Virus record (IMG/VR): IMGVR_UViG_3300035659_000022
Location: 1 to 51,792 of that record
From: a virus
Direction: 5' to 3' (one strand)
DNA length: 51,792 nucleotides
The notes under the pieces are model-generated. The model worked only from the letters and a program-made list of their open reading frames with translations, was not told the origin of the DNA and made no database searches. Made by a program: the position numbers and the translations under genes. Below are positions 1 to 7,691 of the stretch, one piece after another (the first letter of the stretch is position 1; each line of letters opens with the position of its first letter).

Positions 1-77
1 TCCCCTTAACCACTACGACTTACTAGTGTATACCTCGTCGATTGAACACATGACTCCTGATAGGGGTAAACAGTCAC
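1..77. repeat. Terminal direct repeat, left copy (circular closure overlap)
   Basis: The first 77 bases are identical to the last 77 bases of the window (51716-51792). The methyltransferase reading frame continues perfectly across the overlap, so this is best read as the assembly overlap of a circular (or circularly permuted) molecule of 51,715 bp. A genuine short terminal repeat of the packaged DNA is possible but less likely, because it would split a gene. Confidence 0.9.
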
Positions 78-421
78 TTGTGGAAGCTCGCAAGGTCGCG
101 AGGAAGGGTGCAACGCTTTTTCTATCCTGCCCCGTCACCCCCGAGGGTCAGGACGGCTACAATACACAATATTCTGCTCATGTGTACGAGTGGAAGAGGT
201 CAGAAATCGAACAAGGGTTGAAAGACACCGATTGGCAACTGGAGGAAGCCTATGGATTACTCGTTAACAAATGTGACCTATTACCCCGTTTGACTAGTGA
301 ACTGCGCCGCGCCTTCGAGAGGCAGGCCGAATATATTCCCTGGGAATGGCTGATGCCCATTTGGGCGAGCCAGTTTCCAGAGGTCGCCAAAGAAGTGGCG
401 TACACTGCAAAAGCATTGTAA
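1..421 (+). CDS. SAM-dependent methyltransferase, 3' part (gene spans the joint)
   Basis: This is the C-terminal part of a class I SAM methyltransferase whose start is at 51366. The two parts join in frame through the terminal repeat (base 51716 equals base 1) to give about 256 residues. The part here holds the post-motif segment DLLVYTSSIEHM, equivalent to motifs IV and V around the catalytic face, and a basic segment RKVARKGATLFL that normally follows. Codons run from base 2 to the stop ending at 421. The gene lies between a MazG-like gene and the deazaguanine genes. The substrate is unknown: DNA, a small molecule or the modified base are all possible. The family assignment is firm and the substrate is not. 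Confidence 0.8.
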   Translation, partial: PLNHYDLLVYTSSIEHMTPDRGKQSLVEARKVARKGATLFLSCPVTPEGQDGYNTQYSAHVYEWKRSEIEQGLKDTDWQLEEAYGLLVNKCDLLPRLTSELRRAFERQAEYIPWEWLMPIWASQFPEVAKEVAYTAKAL

Positions 422-431
422 GGAGATCAAA

Positions 432-815
432 ATGCCTACATTCAAGCAAGTAAACCCAGATGAAATTGAGCTGCTACGAGGTAGGGCTAGAGGTCGCGTT
501 TCCTACCCTATTATCAAGGGGTTCTTAGAAACTGGCTTCTACATCGCTCAGGTTGATCTATCCGATACCACGCGGAAGGCGCCGACGATGCATGTACTAT
601 TGAAGTCCTATGTCCAAAACCACGACACACCTGTCAAGCCCCTCCTACGTCGCAATACCCTCTACCTAATGCGCCTCGATGTTGACAAAGAAGGCAATCC
701 AGTTCCGAATTGGCGTGCCATTCGCGATGCGGACATTGAGGGTGAGGTTACGGATGCCGGCGTAACCGAAATAATCGCCAAGCCCGTTGTGGAAAAAGGG
801 GCTAAGGCAAAATGA
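432..815 (+). CDS. Conserved-looking protein of unknown function upstream of queE
   Basis: A 127-residue protein with no family that I recognise. It is mixed alpha/beta with a central segment rich in Leu and Arg (around KPLLRRNTLYLMRLD) and a charged Lys/Ala-rich tail. It starts at ATG 432 after AAGGAGATCAAA, a strong ribosome binding site. Its stop overlaps the queE start by 4 nt (ATGA), so it is translationally coupled to deazaguanine synthesis. The location suggests an accessory role in base modification, but nothing in the sequence proves it. Confidence 0.8.
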   Translation: MPTFKQVNPDEIELLRGRARGRVSYPIIKGFLETGFYIAQVDLSDTTRKAPTMHVLLKSYVQNHDTPVKPLLRRNTLYLMRLDVDKEGNPVPNWRAIRDADIEGEVTDAGVTEIIAKPVVEKGAKAK

Positions 816-1456
816 GCACTAACTACCAGGTAAACGAGATATTCCAAAGCATCCAAGGCGAGGGGGTCCTCGCTGGCATACCCGCAACCTTCATCCGTCT
901 GCAAGGCTGTAATGTTGGCTGCAACTTCTGTGACACCAAGTACACGTGGAAGGCTGGCGGCAAGTCCATGACGGTCGACGAGGTCATCGTCGCATGCAAG
1001 CCCCTTAGACCGTTGGTGGTCGTGACAGGCGGCGAACCTACGTTGTACGACCTCGACGAACTGTTTGTCGAGCTCCGTGACGCAGGTCAGACTCTGTGGA
1101 GCCATGACTTCCGCATCCAACTCGAGACGTCGGGACAGAACTCCTTGAGGGGTGCTCGCACTCCGGACTTCATAACCTGGTCTCCGAAGGCTAACCTCAA
1201 GTATGACGCTCCGAAAGACATCAAGGCCCAGGCCTTTGAGGTTAAGTGGGTTGTGGACGACATTCTCGACCTGCACCTCGTCGAAATAGTCATGCAGGAG
1301 GTCAACGCGGTTTCGGCGCGAAACCCCATATGCGTCTTGATGCCGGAAGGCTGTCCACCTACACAGGAACACGCGCTGAAGGCGGTATCTTGGCTAAGCA
1401 AACACTCAGACTGGCGTTACGGCGACCGCCTACAATTCCGAATTGGGGTAAAGTAA
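812..1456 (+). CDS. queE: 7-carboxy-7-deazaguanine synthase (radical SAM, QueE)
   Basis: QueE converts 6-carboxy-tetrahydropterin to 7-carboxy-7-deazaguanine (CDG), using SAM and a [4Fe-4S] cluster. The 214-residue protein has the QueE N-terminus IFQSIQGEG followed by the radical SAM motif C-x3-C-x2-C (CNVGCNFCDTKY, residues about 33-44) and the TGGEPTLY motif near residue 71. The length fits the family. The start at ATG 812 overlaps the upstream stop by 4 nt, and folE follows 1 nt after the stop region. It acts with FolE (1458) and QueD (50670) in this same circular operon. Confidence is high. Confidence 0.95.
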   Translation: MSTNYQVNEIFQSIQGEGVLAGIPATFIRLQGCNVGCNFCDTKYTWKAGGKSMTVDEVIVACKPLRPLVVVTGGEPTLYDLDELFVELRDAGQTLWSHDFRIQLETSGQNSLRGARTPDFITWSPKANLKYDAPKDIKAQAFEVKWVVDDILDLHLVEIVMQEVNAVSARNPICVLMPEGCPPTQEHALKAVSWLSKHSDWRYGDRLQFRIGVK

Positions 1457-1457
1457 C

Positions 1458-2036
1458 ATGACAACAAAACCAAAACCCCGCACGGACGCCATTGACGAAA
1501 GTGGTATGACGGATATCCTCTCTCGCATATTCGGCGAAAATGTTTGGGACGACGACGTAAGTCAAACCGCAAAGCGCTGGTTGAAAGCAATGCAAGAGTT
1601 CACCCCACAGAAGACTATGCCCTTTAAGTTCACCGTGTTCCCTGCATCCGTCAACCAGTTGATCGTCGTGTGTGGTATCCAATTTGCAAGCCTATGTGCC
1701 CATCACCTATTCCCATTCGTTGGCGAGTGCCATGTGGGATACATCCCAAATAGGAAGCAGGTCGGTCTAAGTAAGATCCCTCGCTTAGTACACTGGTTTG
1801 CGACGCAGCCTCAATCTCAAGAAAAGCTAACGTCAGACATCGCTACCTTTCTCAAGCATGAACTCGAGGCGATGGGAGTCGCGGTTGTTATCGAAGCGAC
1901 TCATACTTGTATGTCAGCTCGCGGTGTACGCGAGCATAACGGTATCATGCGGACTTCCGAAATGCGTGGACTATTTTTAACCGCTTCTGAGGCCCGCAAT
2001 GAATTCCTTACTTTGATCGGGAGGTCAACAAAATGA
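1458..2036 (+). CDS. folE: GTP cyclohydrolase I (FolE)
   Basis: FolE opens GTP to 7,8-dihydroneopterin triphosphate, the first step to 7-deazaguanines (and to folate). The 192-residue protein has the zinc and catalytic signature SLCAHHLFPF (about residues 75-84), the substrate segment VGLSKIPRLV, and the second zinc cysteine in ATHTCMSARGV (about 149-159). The usual bacterial length is 180-220 residues. In this phage it sits directly behind queE and ahead of a DpdA-like gene, so its job is most likely to supply DNA-modification precursor rather than folate. Confidence 0.95.
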   Translation: MTTKPKPRTDAIDESGMTDILSRIFGENVWDDDVSQTAKRWLKAMQEFTPQKTMPFKFTVFPASVNQLIVVCGIQFASLCAHHLFPFVGECHVGYIPNRKQVGLSKIPRLVHWFATQPQSQEKLTSDIATFLKHELEAMGVAVVIEATHTCMSARGVREHNGIMRTSEMRGLFLTASEARNEFLTLIGRSTK

Positions 2037-2323
2037 CTAAGCCTCTGAGTGTAAGAGCGGCACTACAAACGGTTATGGATCAAGTTGACTACACCTCTGG
2101 CGCTTGCAGAGTAACCGAAATGGTTGGCGCTGTCTTATCCAAAGACGTAATCGAGCTTGCCAAAGAAGCCATTCGGGCAGCGTCCGACAACGCCCTCCAA
2201 GTTTGCCAACTACTACTTCGGTTTGCTGATAGTAAATATGATGAACAGGAAGCCAGCGACGCAGGTGATATCCTTGCCGAGGCTATTAACCTTGCTCGTG
2301 AAGTCTTAAAGGAGCCCAAATGA
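2033..2323 (+). CDS. Small helical protein of unknown function in the deazaguanine cluster
   Basis: A 96-residue, predominantly helical protein that I cannot assign. It overlaps folE by 4 nt (ATGA) and the DpdA-like gene by 4 nt, so it is part of a tightly coupled folE-x-dpdA unit. It has no cysteine pairs typical of zinc binding and no membrane segment. A partner or adaptor for base exchange is possible but is inference from position only. Confidence 0.75.
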   Translation: MTKPLSVRAALQTVMDQVDYTSGACRVTEMVGAVLSKDVIELAKEAIRAASDNALQVCQLLLRFADSKYDEQEASDAGDILAEAINLAREVLKEPK

Positions 2324-3057
2324 AACTGATGGTGATAGCACCCCCGAATGCGTTGAGTGTACTGACTACTATGCGGTTGAGCGCACATCTCGTTCTTGCT
2401 CAGCATGTGCAGGATCCTATCTATAGGGCTTTCTACCAATCGGCACAGCGTCGTGGCGCTTTCATTATGCTTGACAACGGCGCAGGGGAGCTAGGCCGCT
2501 CACTCCCAATTGCGGACCTCGTCGAAGCGGCCAATGAGGTGCATGCAGACGAAATCACCTTACCCGACGTACTCGGCGATGCTGATGCTACACTCAGCGC
2601 AACGAGGGCCGCCATGCCTGACGTACCTAGAAAAGCCCGAGCTGTATGCCCTCATGGTACTACCTGGGACGAGTGGGAGGCATGTGCATACGCAATGGTA
2701 CAATGGGGCTGTGCAACCATTTGTATAGGCCGCTACGACAACCTTCCTGGAGGGCGTATCCCAGCACTTGCAATAATCCTTAAAAACAATTGGCAATGGA
2801 CACATCATATTCACTTGTTCGGTTGTTCCGAGCCGCCACTCGCGGAGACTCGTCGTGAGCTTGCAGCCGCACCGTGGATTCGTTCGATGGACACAGGAGC
2901 AGCGGTAGCCTTCGCCCAAGAAGACTGCCTTATTAACGATGGTGCTGGACACGCTTCATTGAAATGGGGGGCACCTTTCAACTCTCGGTATACCGAGCAA
3001 AACATCGACCTGTTACTTGACATCTGTAATGGAGAGCGACCTTGCATGTTACATTGA
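2320..3057 (+). CDS. DpdA-like deazaguanine DNA transglycosylase (TGT fold)
   Basis: Phage DpdA proteins resemble tRNA-guanine transglycosylases and exchange guanine in DNA for a 7-deazaguanine. The 245-residue protein shows TGT/DpdA-like features in order: MLDNGAGELG (about residues 50-59, an acidic strand end), ITLPDVLGDAD (about 79-89, likely catalytic Asp), a segment ICIGRYDN, HIHLFGCSEPP (beta strand and loop), and SMDTGAAVAFA near residue 190 (the SxDT of TGT-like barrels). The C-terminal zinc site of bacterial Tgt is absent, as in small phage versions. The neighbours folE and queE support the call. Catalytic residues are inferred by resemblance and not by alignment. Confidence 0.75.
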   Translation: MKLMVIAPPNALSVLTTMRLSAHLVLAQHVQDPIYRAFYQSAQRRGAFIMLDNGAGELGRSLPIADLVEAANEVHADEITLPDVLGDADATLSATRAAMPDVPRKARAVCPHGTTWDEWEACAYAMVQWGCATICIGRYDNLPGGRIPALAIILKNNWQWTHHIHLFGCSEPPLAETRRELAAAPWIRSMDTGAAVAFAQEDCLINDGAGHASLKWGAPFNSRYTEQNIDLLLDICNGERPCMLH

Positions 3058-3281
3058 AAAATCAAACCACGAAAGAAGTCGAAGGTGTCCTTTGTGTTAA
3101 TAGGGAAACACATACCTGCATCATACTACAAGCGGACGTGGATAGGTTGGAAGACTTGGTAGCAATTGCCCGAGCGATGAAAGTTCCTAACGTGCAGCTA
3201 ATAGTACCCAAAGCTGCAGTTAAGGAGCTCGAAGCCTACGGTTGGGCGCCCATACCTGACTTGGTAGTGGTAACAAAATGA
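3042..3281 (+). CDS. Small protein of unknown function
   Basis: A 79-residue protein starting at TTG 3042, just behind GGAGAG; there is no in-frame ATG upstream. It overlaps the end of the DpdA-like gene by 16 nt and the next gene by 4 nt. The C-terminal half (strand, helix, strand ending in GWAPIPDLVVVTK) faintly resembles the end of a GNAT acetyltransferase fold, but it is too short for that enzyme. No function is claimed. Confidence 0.7.
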   Translation: MHVTLKNQTTKEVEGVLCVNRETHTCIILQADVDRLEDLVAIARAMKVPNVQLIVPKAAVKELEAYGWAPIPDLVVVTK

Positions 3282-3487
3282 AAAAGAAGCCGCCTGTCAC
3301 GAGCGAGAAGGTTAAAAACGCTTATCGTATTATTTGTGCGCATTCAGGAATTACTAAAGCAGCCCTGTGCAAGGAGCTCGGTATTCGCTCGCAAAATTTG
3401 GATGGGCTGCTAGCAGGATTGGAAAGGGCAAACATGCTCGTCTCCGAAGCGTACGGCGCTTACTACAAGTTTGAGGCTAAACCATGA
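3278..3487 (+). CDS. Small winged helix-turn-helix protein
   Basis: A 69-residue protein with a winged-helix pattern: an N-terminal helix, then ITKAALCKELGIRSQNLDGLL (recognition helices, residues about 25-45) and a C-terminal wing ending AYYKFE. It overlaps both neighbours by 4 nt, so it is co-translated with the DNA polymerase gene behind it. It may regulate this operon or assist replication. The fold is a reading of the pattern, not an alignment. Confidence 0.7.
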   Translation: MKKKPPVTSEKVKNAYRIICAHSGITKAALCKELGIRSQNLDGLLAGLERANMLVSEAYGAYYKFEAKP

Positions 3488-6400
3488 AACCTAAAGCACC
3501 GTTTGCGGAATGCAACCTGTGTACATTGAAGAGTGAGCCCTTTGTGCCTTCTAGCGGTAAGTTCGACGCAGCTCTTGTTTGCGTCGGAGAGGCCCCAGGA
3601 GGTGTGGAAGTAGAACAAGGGAAGCCTTTCGTTGGCCCTAGCGGACAGCTTCTCGACGCGGCCGTAGCACAGGCTCAAGGAAACCCTCTCGATTCTTTTC
3701 GGACAAATGCGGTACTATGTCGTCCGCCGGGTAATCGCGATCCTTCGCAAACGGAGATTGCGTGCTGCAATCAACGGCTAGTACAAGAGCTTCTCCAAAC
3801 CAAGGTACCTATTCTCTTGCTTGGGAAGGTCGCTTGCGAGGCGCTCGGTGTAGATGCTGGTCAGCAAGGTGCGTGGTTACAATGGCAGGGACACTGGGTG
3901 ATACCAGCTTGGCATCCTGCATACGTTTTACGCAAGGCAGACGAAGCATCGGTGTTCCTAAAAGAAGTTGAGTCTGCTATACAAGGCCCGGAAAAAAGGC
4001 GAGAGTTCCACCCTAAAGTCGTTTGGGCAGAGTCCGCCGAGAACTTGAAGGTGCTGTTGGACGAATGTCCCGACGGCGCATGGGTGTCTTTCGACCTAGA
4101 AACCGATCAGGTTCAGTGGTACGATACGCCAGAAGTACCTCGGGACGCGATACTTATGTTGCAGCTCGCTTGGTGTGAGGACTTCGGTATAGTGGTCTCA
4201 GACGAACTACTTTACGACAATCCGAAGGTTCCTGAAATCCTACGGGAGTTCTTTGCTCGGGTGAAGACGGTAGGACAGAATGCAAAATTCGATTGTATAT
4301 TCCTACGAAGCCATTTAGGTATCGCACCGTTCCTAGACTTCGACACGATGCTAGCCCAATATTGCGTATCACCTTTGACCCCGGTACTAAAGACCGACCT
4401 GACTTGGGTGCCTGCGGACTCCTTGGCACCTGGCGACGAACTGGTAGCTTTTCAAGTGCAGGATACCTCTCAGGCCCTACCGGCTGTAGTAGTCGCCACC
4501 AAAAAGCAGGAAGCCGAATGCTACGAAGTTGTAACCACTGAAGGGACGGTAGTATGCAGTAAAGGCCATCGCTGGCCCTGCCATATCAATCATCAAGGTT
4601 ATGTGCACTATCAGACAACAGAGCAGTTAGCACGCTCTAGGGGGCAACGAGACCTAATGTACTTCTGCGCTCCCTGGGAGGTAGACGTTACCTACGAGGG
4701 AGGCTACATTGCAGGCATACTTGATGGTGAGGGCTCCCTGGGCTGCGCCAACGGGGGCAAGAAGGCGGGGACGCAAGCCTACGACGTAAGCATCTCCCAA
4801 AACCCGGGTGTTGTACTTGACCGTGTTTCGGCTATTCTGGAGCGGAAGGGATTCAAAACGCGCCTTAGTAAGCTTGGCGATGGCTTGTGCATGCAGCTCC
4901 ATTTTCGGGGAGCTCGTGAGGGCTTACGAGCTTTGGGTACTTTCCGTCCTGTCCGTCTATTACCGAAGGCTCGGCAACTATGGGAGGGTAGACGTAAACA
5001 CCGAAAAGCTTCTATCCTGGCAATCAACTACCTTGGTATTCGGGAAGTAATCGGTATCGAGACTACTACTGGTACCTTTATCGCGAACGGGTTTTTGAGT
5101 CATAATTGTCTTGATGAGACAATGCCTTTAGGGCTGAAGAAAATGGCAACCCTGGAGTTCGGCATTCCTGATTACGAGCCGGAGCTGGTTACGCAGTATC
5201 TAACCTCCCGGAATGACCGGTATTCAAAAGTCCCTCCCGATAAGTTGGCACAGTATGGGGTTTTAGATGTTGTAGTCACACTTGCACTACGTGAGGTCCT
5301 CGAGAAAAGACTCCGCGACGCGGGGCAGTATGAATCGCCGTTTATGAATATCATTATGCCTGCATCTCGCATGCTCGAGAACGCAGAGCTCCGGGGGTTG
5401 TTAGTAGACAACAACGCACTCGAGACAGCCGGTGAGCGGTTTCAAAAACTCATTGCCGAGAAGGCTGCAGCCCTTAGGGAGTGCGTAGAAGAGCCCGACT
5501 TGAATCCTAATGCTCCAACACAAGTGGCTGCAGTACTCTACGATAAACTAAAGCTCCCGATGCCGCACGGCTACAAGATACAACCTCGGTCGACGGGAGC
5601 TCCCGCTCTCGATCAGCTAAAAGGACTCCACCCGGTGATTCAACTTTTGGAGGAGTATCGTAGAGTTGCGAAGCTGTACTCCTCCTACGTTAAGAATGTT
5701 GTAGCGTTTCGCGATAATCAAGGTCGCGTACATGCCCGCTTTTTGATTCAGGGGACGGAGGTTGGAAGGTTGGCTGTCCGCGATCCTGCTTTGCAAACTA
5801 TCAGTCGCCCGGATGATGAGTATGGTGGAATGGTTCGTAGTATGTACGTTGCAGCTCCCGGAAAGGTACTTGTCATTGCAGACTACAGTCAAGCTGAACT
5901 GCGGGTATTAGCTGCATACAGTAAAGAGCCTTTCCTTCTGGACGTCTATGCTCGCGATCGTGACCTACACGAAGAAGTTGCCTTGGTAATGTTTGGACCC
6001 CAGCGTACCAAGGCGCAGCGGGCGATATGCAAAATGTTCAACTTTGCCTATGTCTACGGCGGCACGATATATTCGTTTGCGGAAGAGTTGGGATTGCCGT
6101 TGGAAACAGCTCGCCAGTTTGTACGCAAGTATGACGAGAATATGCCTGTAGCGCTCGCGTGGAAAAAGGAGCAGTTTGTCAAAGCGCAGGCGGATGGGTA
6201 TGTCGAAACAATCTTTAGGCGGCGTCGGCACTTTCCACTCATAACCAACGACAACATAAAGGATGTGCGAAAGGCTAGTGTACATATGGTGGTTGCGGGA
6301 ACTGCTAGCGATCTCACGCTAAGGTCTTGCATCGAGCTTGAGGCCTTAGGGATACCCGTAGTACTTACGGTACATGATAGCGTTATGGCCGAAGTGGATG

Positions 6401-6585
6401 AGGAGACTGCTAAGGCCGTTGGTGAGCGGATGCACAAAGTGCTGATGGGGATGGGAGAAAGGTATTTGCCGGAGGTGCTGTGGAAAGTGGATGTTGAGAT
6501 CAGGCGTAGGTGGTACGGAGATGATTACTTGACCTTAGAGGATGGAGAGTGGGTGGAGCATGAGACTAAAGGAGTTATTGGATGA
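3484..6585 (+). CDS. Fused uracil-DNA glycosylase / 3'-5' exonuclease / family A DNA polymerase, with intein
   Basis: Replicative polymerase of 1033 residues before splicing and about 785 after. Residues 1-165 are a family 4-type UDG: cluster cysteines C10, C13, C79 and C94 or C95, motif GEAPGG (35-40), and HPAYVLR near the domain end. A DnaQ-like exonuclease follows: DLE at 204-206, NAKFD, then YGVLDVVVT. An intein (294-541) splits the exonuclease before its last motif. The polymerase part has motif A DYSQAELR (Asp800), a finger motif KMFNFAYVYGG, and motif C VHD (Asp965). Exonuclease and polymerase catalytic residues look intact. It starts with a 4-nt overlap on the upstream gene and ends with a 4-nt overlap on an HNH gene. 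Fusing UDG to PolA couples uracil removal or sensing to synthesis. Confidence 0.93.
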   Translation: MKPKAPFAECNLCTLKSEPFVPSSGKFDAALVCVGEAPGGVEVEQGKPFVGPSGQLLDAAVAQAQGNPLDSFRTNAVLCRPPGNRDPSQTEIACCNQRLVQELLQTKVPILLLGKVACEALGVDAGQQGAWLQWQGHWVIPAWHPAYVLRKADEASVFLKEVESAIQGPEKRREFHPKVVWAESAENLKVLLDECPDGAWVSFDLETDQVQWYDTPEVPRDAILMLQLAWCEDFGIVVSDELLYDNPKVPEILREFFARVKTVGQNAKFDCIFLRSHLGIAPFLDFDTMLAQYCVSPLTPVLKTDLTWVPADSLAPGDELVAFQVQDTSQALPAVVVATKKQEAECYEVVTTEGTVVCSKGHRWPCHINHQGYVHYQTTEQLARSRGQRDLMYFCAPWEVDVTYEGGYIAGILDGEGSLGCANGGKKAGTQAYDVSISQNPGVVLDRVSAILERKGFKTRLSKLGDGLCMQLHFRGAREGLRALGTFRPVRLLPKARQLWEGRRKHRKASILAINYLGIREVIGIETTTGTFIANGFLSHNCLDETMPLGLKKMATLEFGIPDYEPELVTQYLTSRNDRYSKVPPDKLAQYGVLDVVVTLALREVLEKRLRDAGQYESPFMNIIMPASRMLENAELRGLLVDNNALETAGERFQKLIAEKAAALRECVEEPDLNPNAPTQVAAVLYDKLKLPMPHGYKIQPRSTGAPALDQLKGLHPVIQLLEEYRRVAKLYSSYVKNVVAFRDNQGRVHARFLIQGTEVGRLAVRDPALQTISRPDDEYGGMVRSMYVAAPGKVLVIADYSQAELRVLAAYSKEPFLLDVYARDRDLHEEVALVMFGPQRTKAQRAICKMFNFAYVYGGTIYSFAEELGLPLETARQFVRKYDENMPVALAWKKEQFVKAQADGYVETIFRRRRHFPLITNDNIKDVRKASVHMVVAGTASDLTLRSCIELEALGIPVVLTVHDSVMAEVDEETAKAVGERMHKVLMGMGERYLPEVLWKVDVEIRRRWYGDDYLTLEDGEWVEHETKGVIG
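4363..5106 (+). mobile_element. Intein with LAGLIDADG endonuclease domain inside the DNA polymerase
   Basis: A 248-residue in-frame insertion (residues 294-541 of the host protein). It begins with Cys294 (CVSPLTPVLKTD, block A) after the extein residues TMLAQY and ends GFLSHN followed by extein Cys542 (CLDET). The terminal His-Asn and the +1 Cys are the residues used for splicing. Removing it restores the exonuclease segment TMLAQYCLDET. The middle holds YIAGILDGEGSL, one LAGLIDADG-type motif, in a domain of about 110 residues. Block B is slightly unusual (SKGH rather than TxxH). Splicing is predicted and not shown. Confidence 0.92.
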
Positions 6586-7007
6586 TTACCCTAGAGGAGT
6601 TGGTTGAAGAACGAAAACAAAAGGCGAAGGCTCGTTCAAAGCGCCAGCGGGATAACATGTCCGGGGAGCAGAAGCGGAAGGATCGGGCAACGAAGAAGCG
6701 GTACCTCGCGACACCTAAGGGAAAGGCGGTAGTCCGCACTGCTATGAGGCGACAGCATACCAAGCGAAGGGCCTTCCTACGTGAATACAAAGCAGCCCGA
6801 GGATGTCTGCGGTGTGGTGAGCATAATTGGGTTGTGTTAGAACTGCATCATAGAGACCCCGGTGAGAAAGAGCTTACCAGCACACAGTTTGCTTGTGTGG
6901 GCACTGAGAAATTGGAAAAAGAGCTAGCGAAATGTGATGTCCTTTGTGCTAACTGCCACCTCATTGTTGAAGCCGAAAGGCGTCAAGTTAAGGAAGATGA
7001 AAAGTGA
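6582..7007 (+). CDS. HNH endonuclease
   Basis: A 141-residue protein with a long Lys/Arg-rich N-terminal helix region and a C-terminal HNH/zinc-finger domain: CLRCG (about residue 84), ELHHRD (His-His catalytic strand, about 97-102) and CDVLCANCHLIVE (second zinc pair and His, about 122-134). It overlaps the polymerase stop by 4 nt, which is tight for a free-standing homing endonuclease and suggests long residence. A paralogue sits at 47047. It may be a homing nuclease or a domesticated packaging or recombination nuclease. Confidence 0.88.
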   Translation: MITLEELVEERKQKAKARSKRQRDNMSGEQKRKDRATKKRYLATPKGKAVVRTAMRRQHTKRRAFLREYKAARGCLRCGEHNWVVLELHHRDPGEKELTSTQFACVGTEKLEKELAKCDVLCANCHLIVEAERRQVKEDEK

Positions 7008-7279
7008 CTAGGCCGGCGCTACGCGATGCTACCGAAATAGTACTTGCACATGGGCGGGCTTATTTGTATCGTGCCAAATACCCACAGCTAGTAGTGTTCA
7101 CTAGGTATGTTTCTGAGCTTGACTTGCTTGTACGTACATTTGGGGGGCACACGTATAAGCACTTAGCTGGGTACGTTTGGCAGCTGAGTGCCAAAGCGGG
7201 GCTTGCTGCACTGCTTGAGAAGGTGAAACCGCACCTACCCTCGGAGACCGGTTTCGAACACGTGTTAGACAAAAAGTGA
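7004..7279 (+). CDS. Small protein resembling half of a LAGLIDADG endonuclease
   Basis: A 91-residue protein starting at GTG 7004 (4-nt overlap, GTGA). The run ELDLLVRTFGGHTYKH, then YVWQLSAKAGLAALLEKVKPHL, resembles the second half of a LAGLIDADG repeat, where a Gly-Gly turn is followed by a Trp-containing strand and a helix ending in the PxL motif. The catalytic LAGLIDADG helix itself is not present. It could be a degenerate homing endonuclease remnant or a domesticated DNA-binding unit. It is the last plus-strand gene before the convergent terminator. Confidence 0.6.
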   Translation: MTRPALRDATEIVLAHGRAYLYRAKYPQLVVFTRYVSELDLLVRTFGGHTYKHLAGYVWQLSAKAGLAALLEKVKPHLPSETGFEHVLDKK

Positions 7280-7305
7280 CCCCGCACCTCCTCTAAAGTG
7301 CGGGG
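7280..7305. terminator. Hairpin between convergent transcription units
   Basis: A perfect 8-bp stem, CCCCGCAC (7280-7287) with GTGCGGGG (7298-7305), and a 10-nt loop, lies right behind the stop at 7279. The minus-strand virion block ends at 7325, so the hairpin separates the two converging units. The plus strand then reads TTGTGT, a weak U tract. Confidence 0.75.
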
Positions 7306-7324
7306 TTGTGTCGATGACGCGAGA

Positions 7325-7675
7325 CTAGCTGAGCTTCTTCCCGAGCAGGGGAATACTGCCTGAGCTCAACGCCTTATGGAATAGCGGAGCAGCGGCAATC
7401 TGTGTAATGAAGCCCAAGATGAACGTCAGGATGGTAGCAATCTTGAGGGCGGCCTCGTTTAGGAATGCGGGGGTCAAGTCTGGTTTGAAGATACCCAGGA
7501 CCGCAACGGTGATGAACATCACCAAGCCAAGGCCTGAGGCCCAGTATGCTGACGCGCCTTCCTTAATCACGCCGAAGACCTTCAGGATGTTCACGATAAC
7601 CGCCACGAGAGCGGCGACTCCCAATAGGGAGACAAACTGGACGGTAAGTCCGACGAGCATGTCTAACATATTCAT
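7325..7675 (-). CDS. Holin-like membrane protein
   Basis: A 116-residue protein with three hydrophobic segments: residues about 8-35 (LTVQFVSLLGVAALVAVIV), 44-63 (WASGLGLVMFITVAVLGIF) and 76-98 (IATILTFILGFITQIAAAP), and a short basic C-terminus. Size, topology and position at the end of the virion block fit a holin that opens the inner membrane for lysis. A strong AAAGGAG precedes ATG 7675. No sequence-level family was recognised. Confidence 0.7.
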   Translation of the reverse strand: MNMLDMLVGLTVQFVSLLGVAALVAVIVNILKVFGVIKEGASAYWASGLGLVMFITVAVLGIFKPDLTPAFLNEAALKIATILTFILGFITQIAAAPLFHKALSSGSIPLLGKKLS

Positions 7676-7691
7676 AGTTCTCCTTTCGAAC

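Noticed and set aside
662-1372. 236-residue minus-strand frame over queE
   Set aside because: Shadow of queE and the upstream gene on the opposite strand; queE is certain from its motifs.
812-2036. Reading FolE/QueE as tRNA queuosine genes for the host
   Set aside because: No Tgt or QueA-type enzyme is present; the DpdA-like gene in the same operon points to DNA modification instead.
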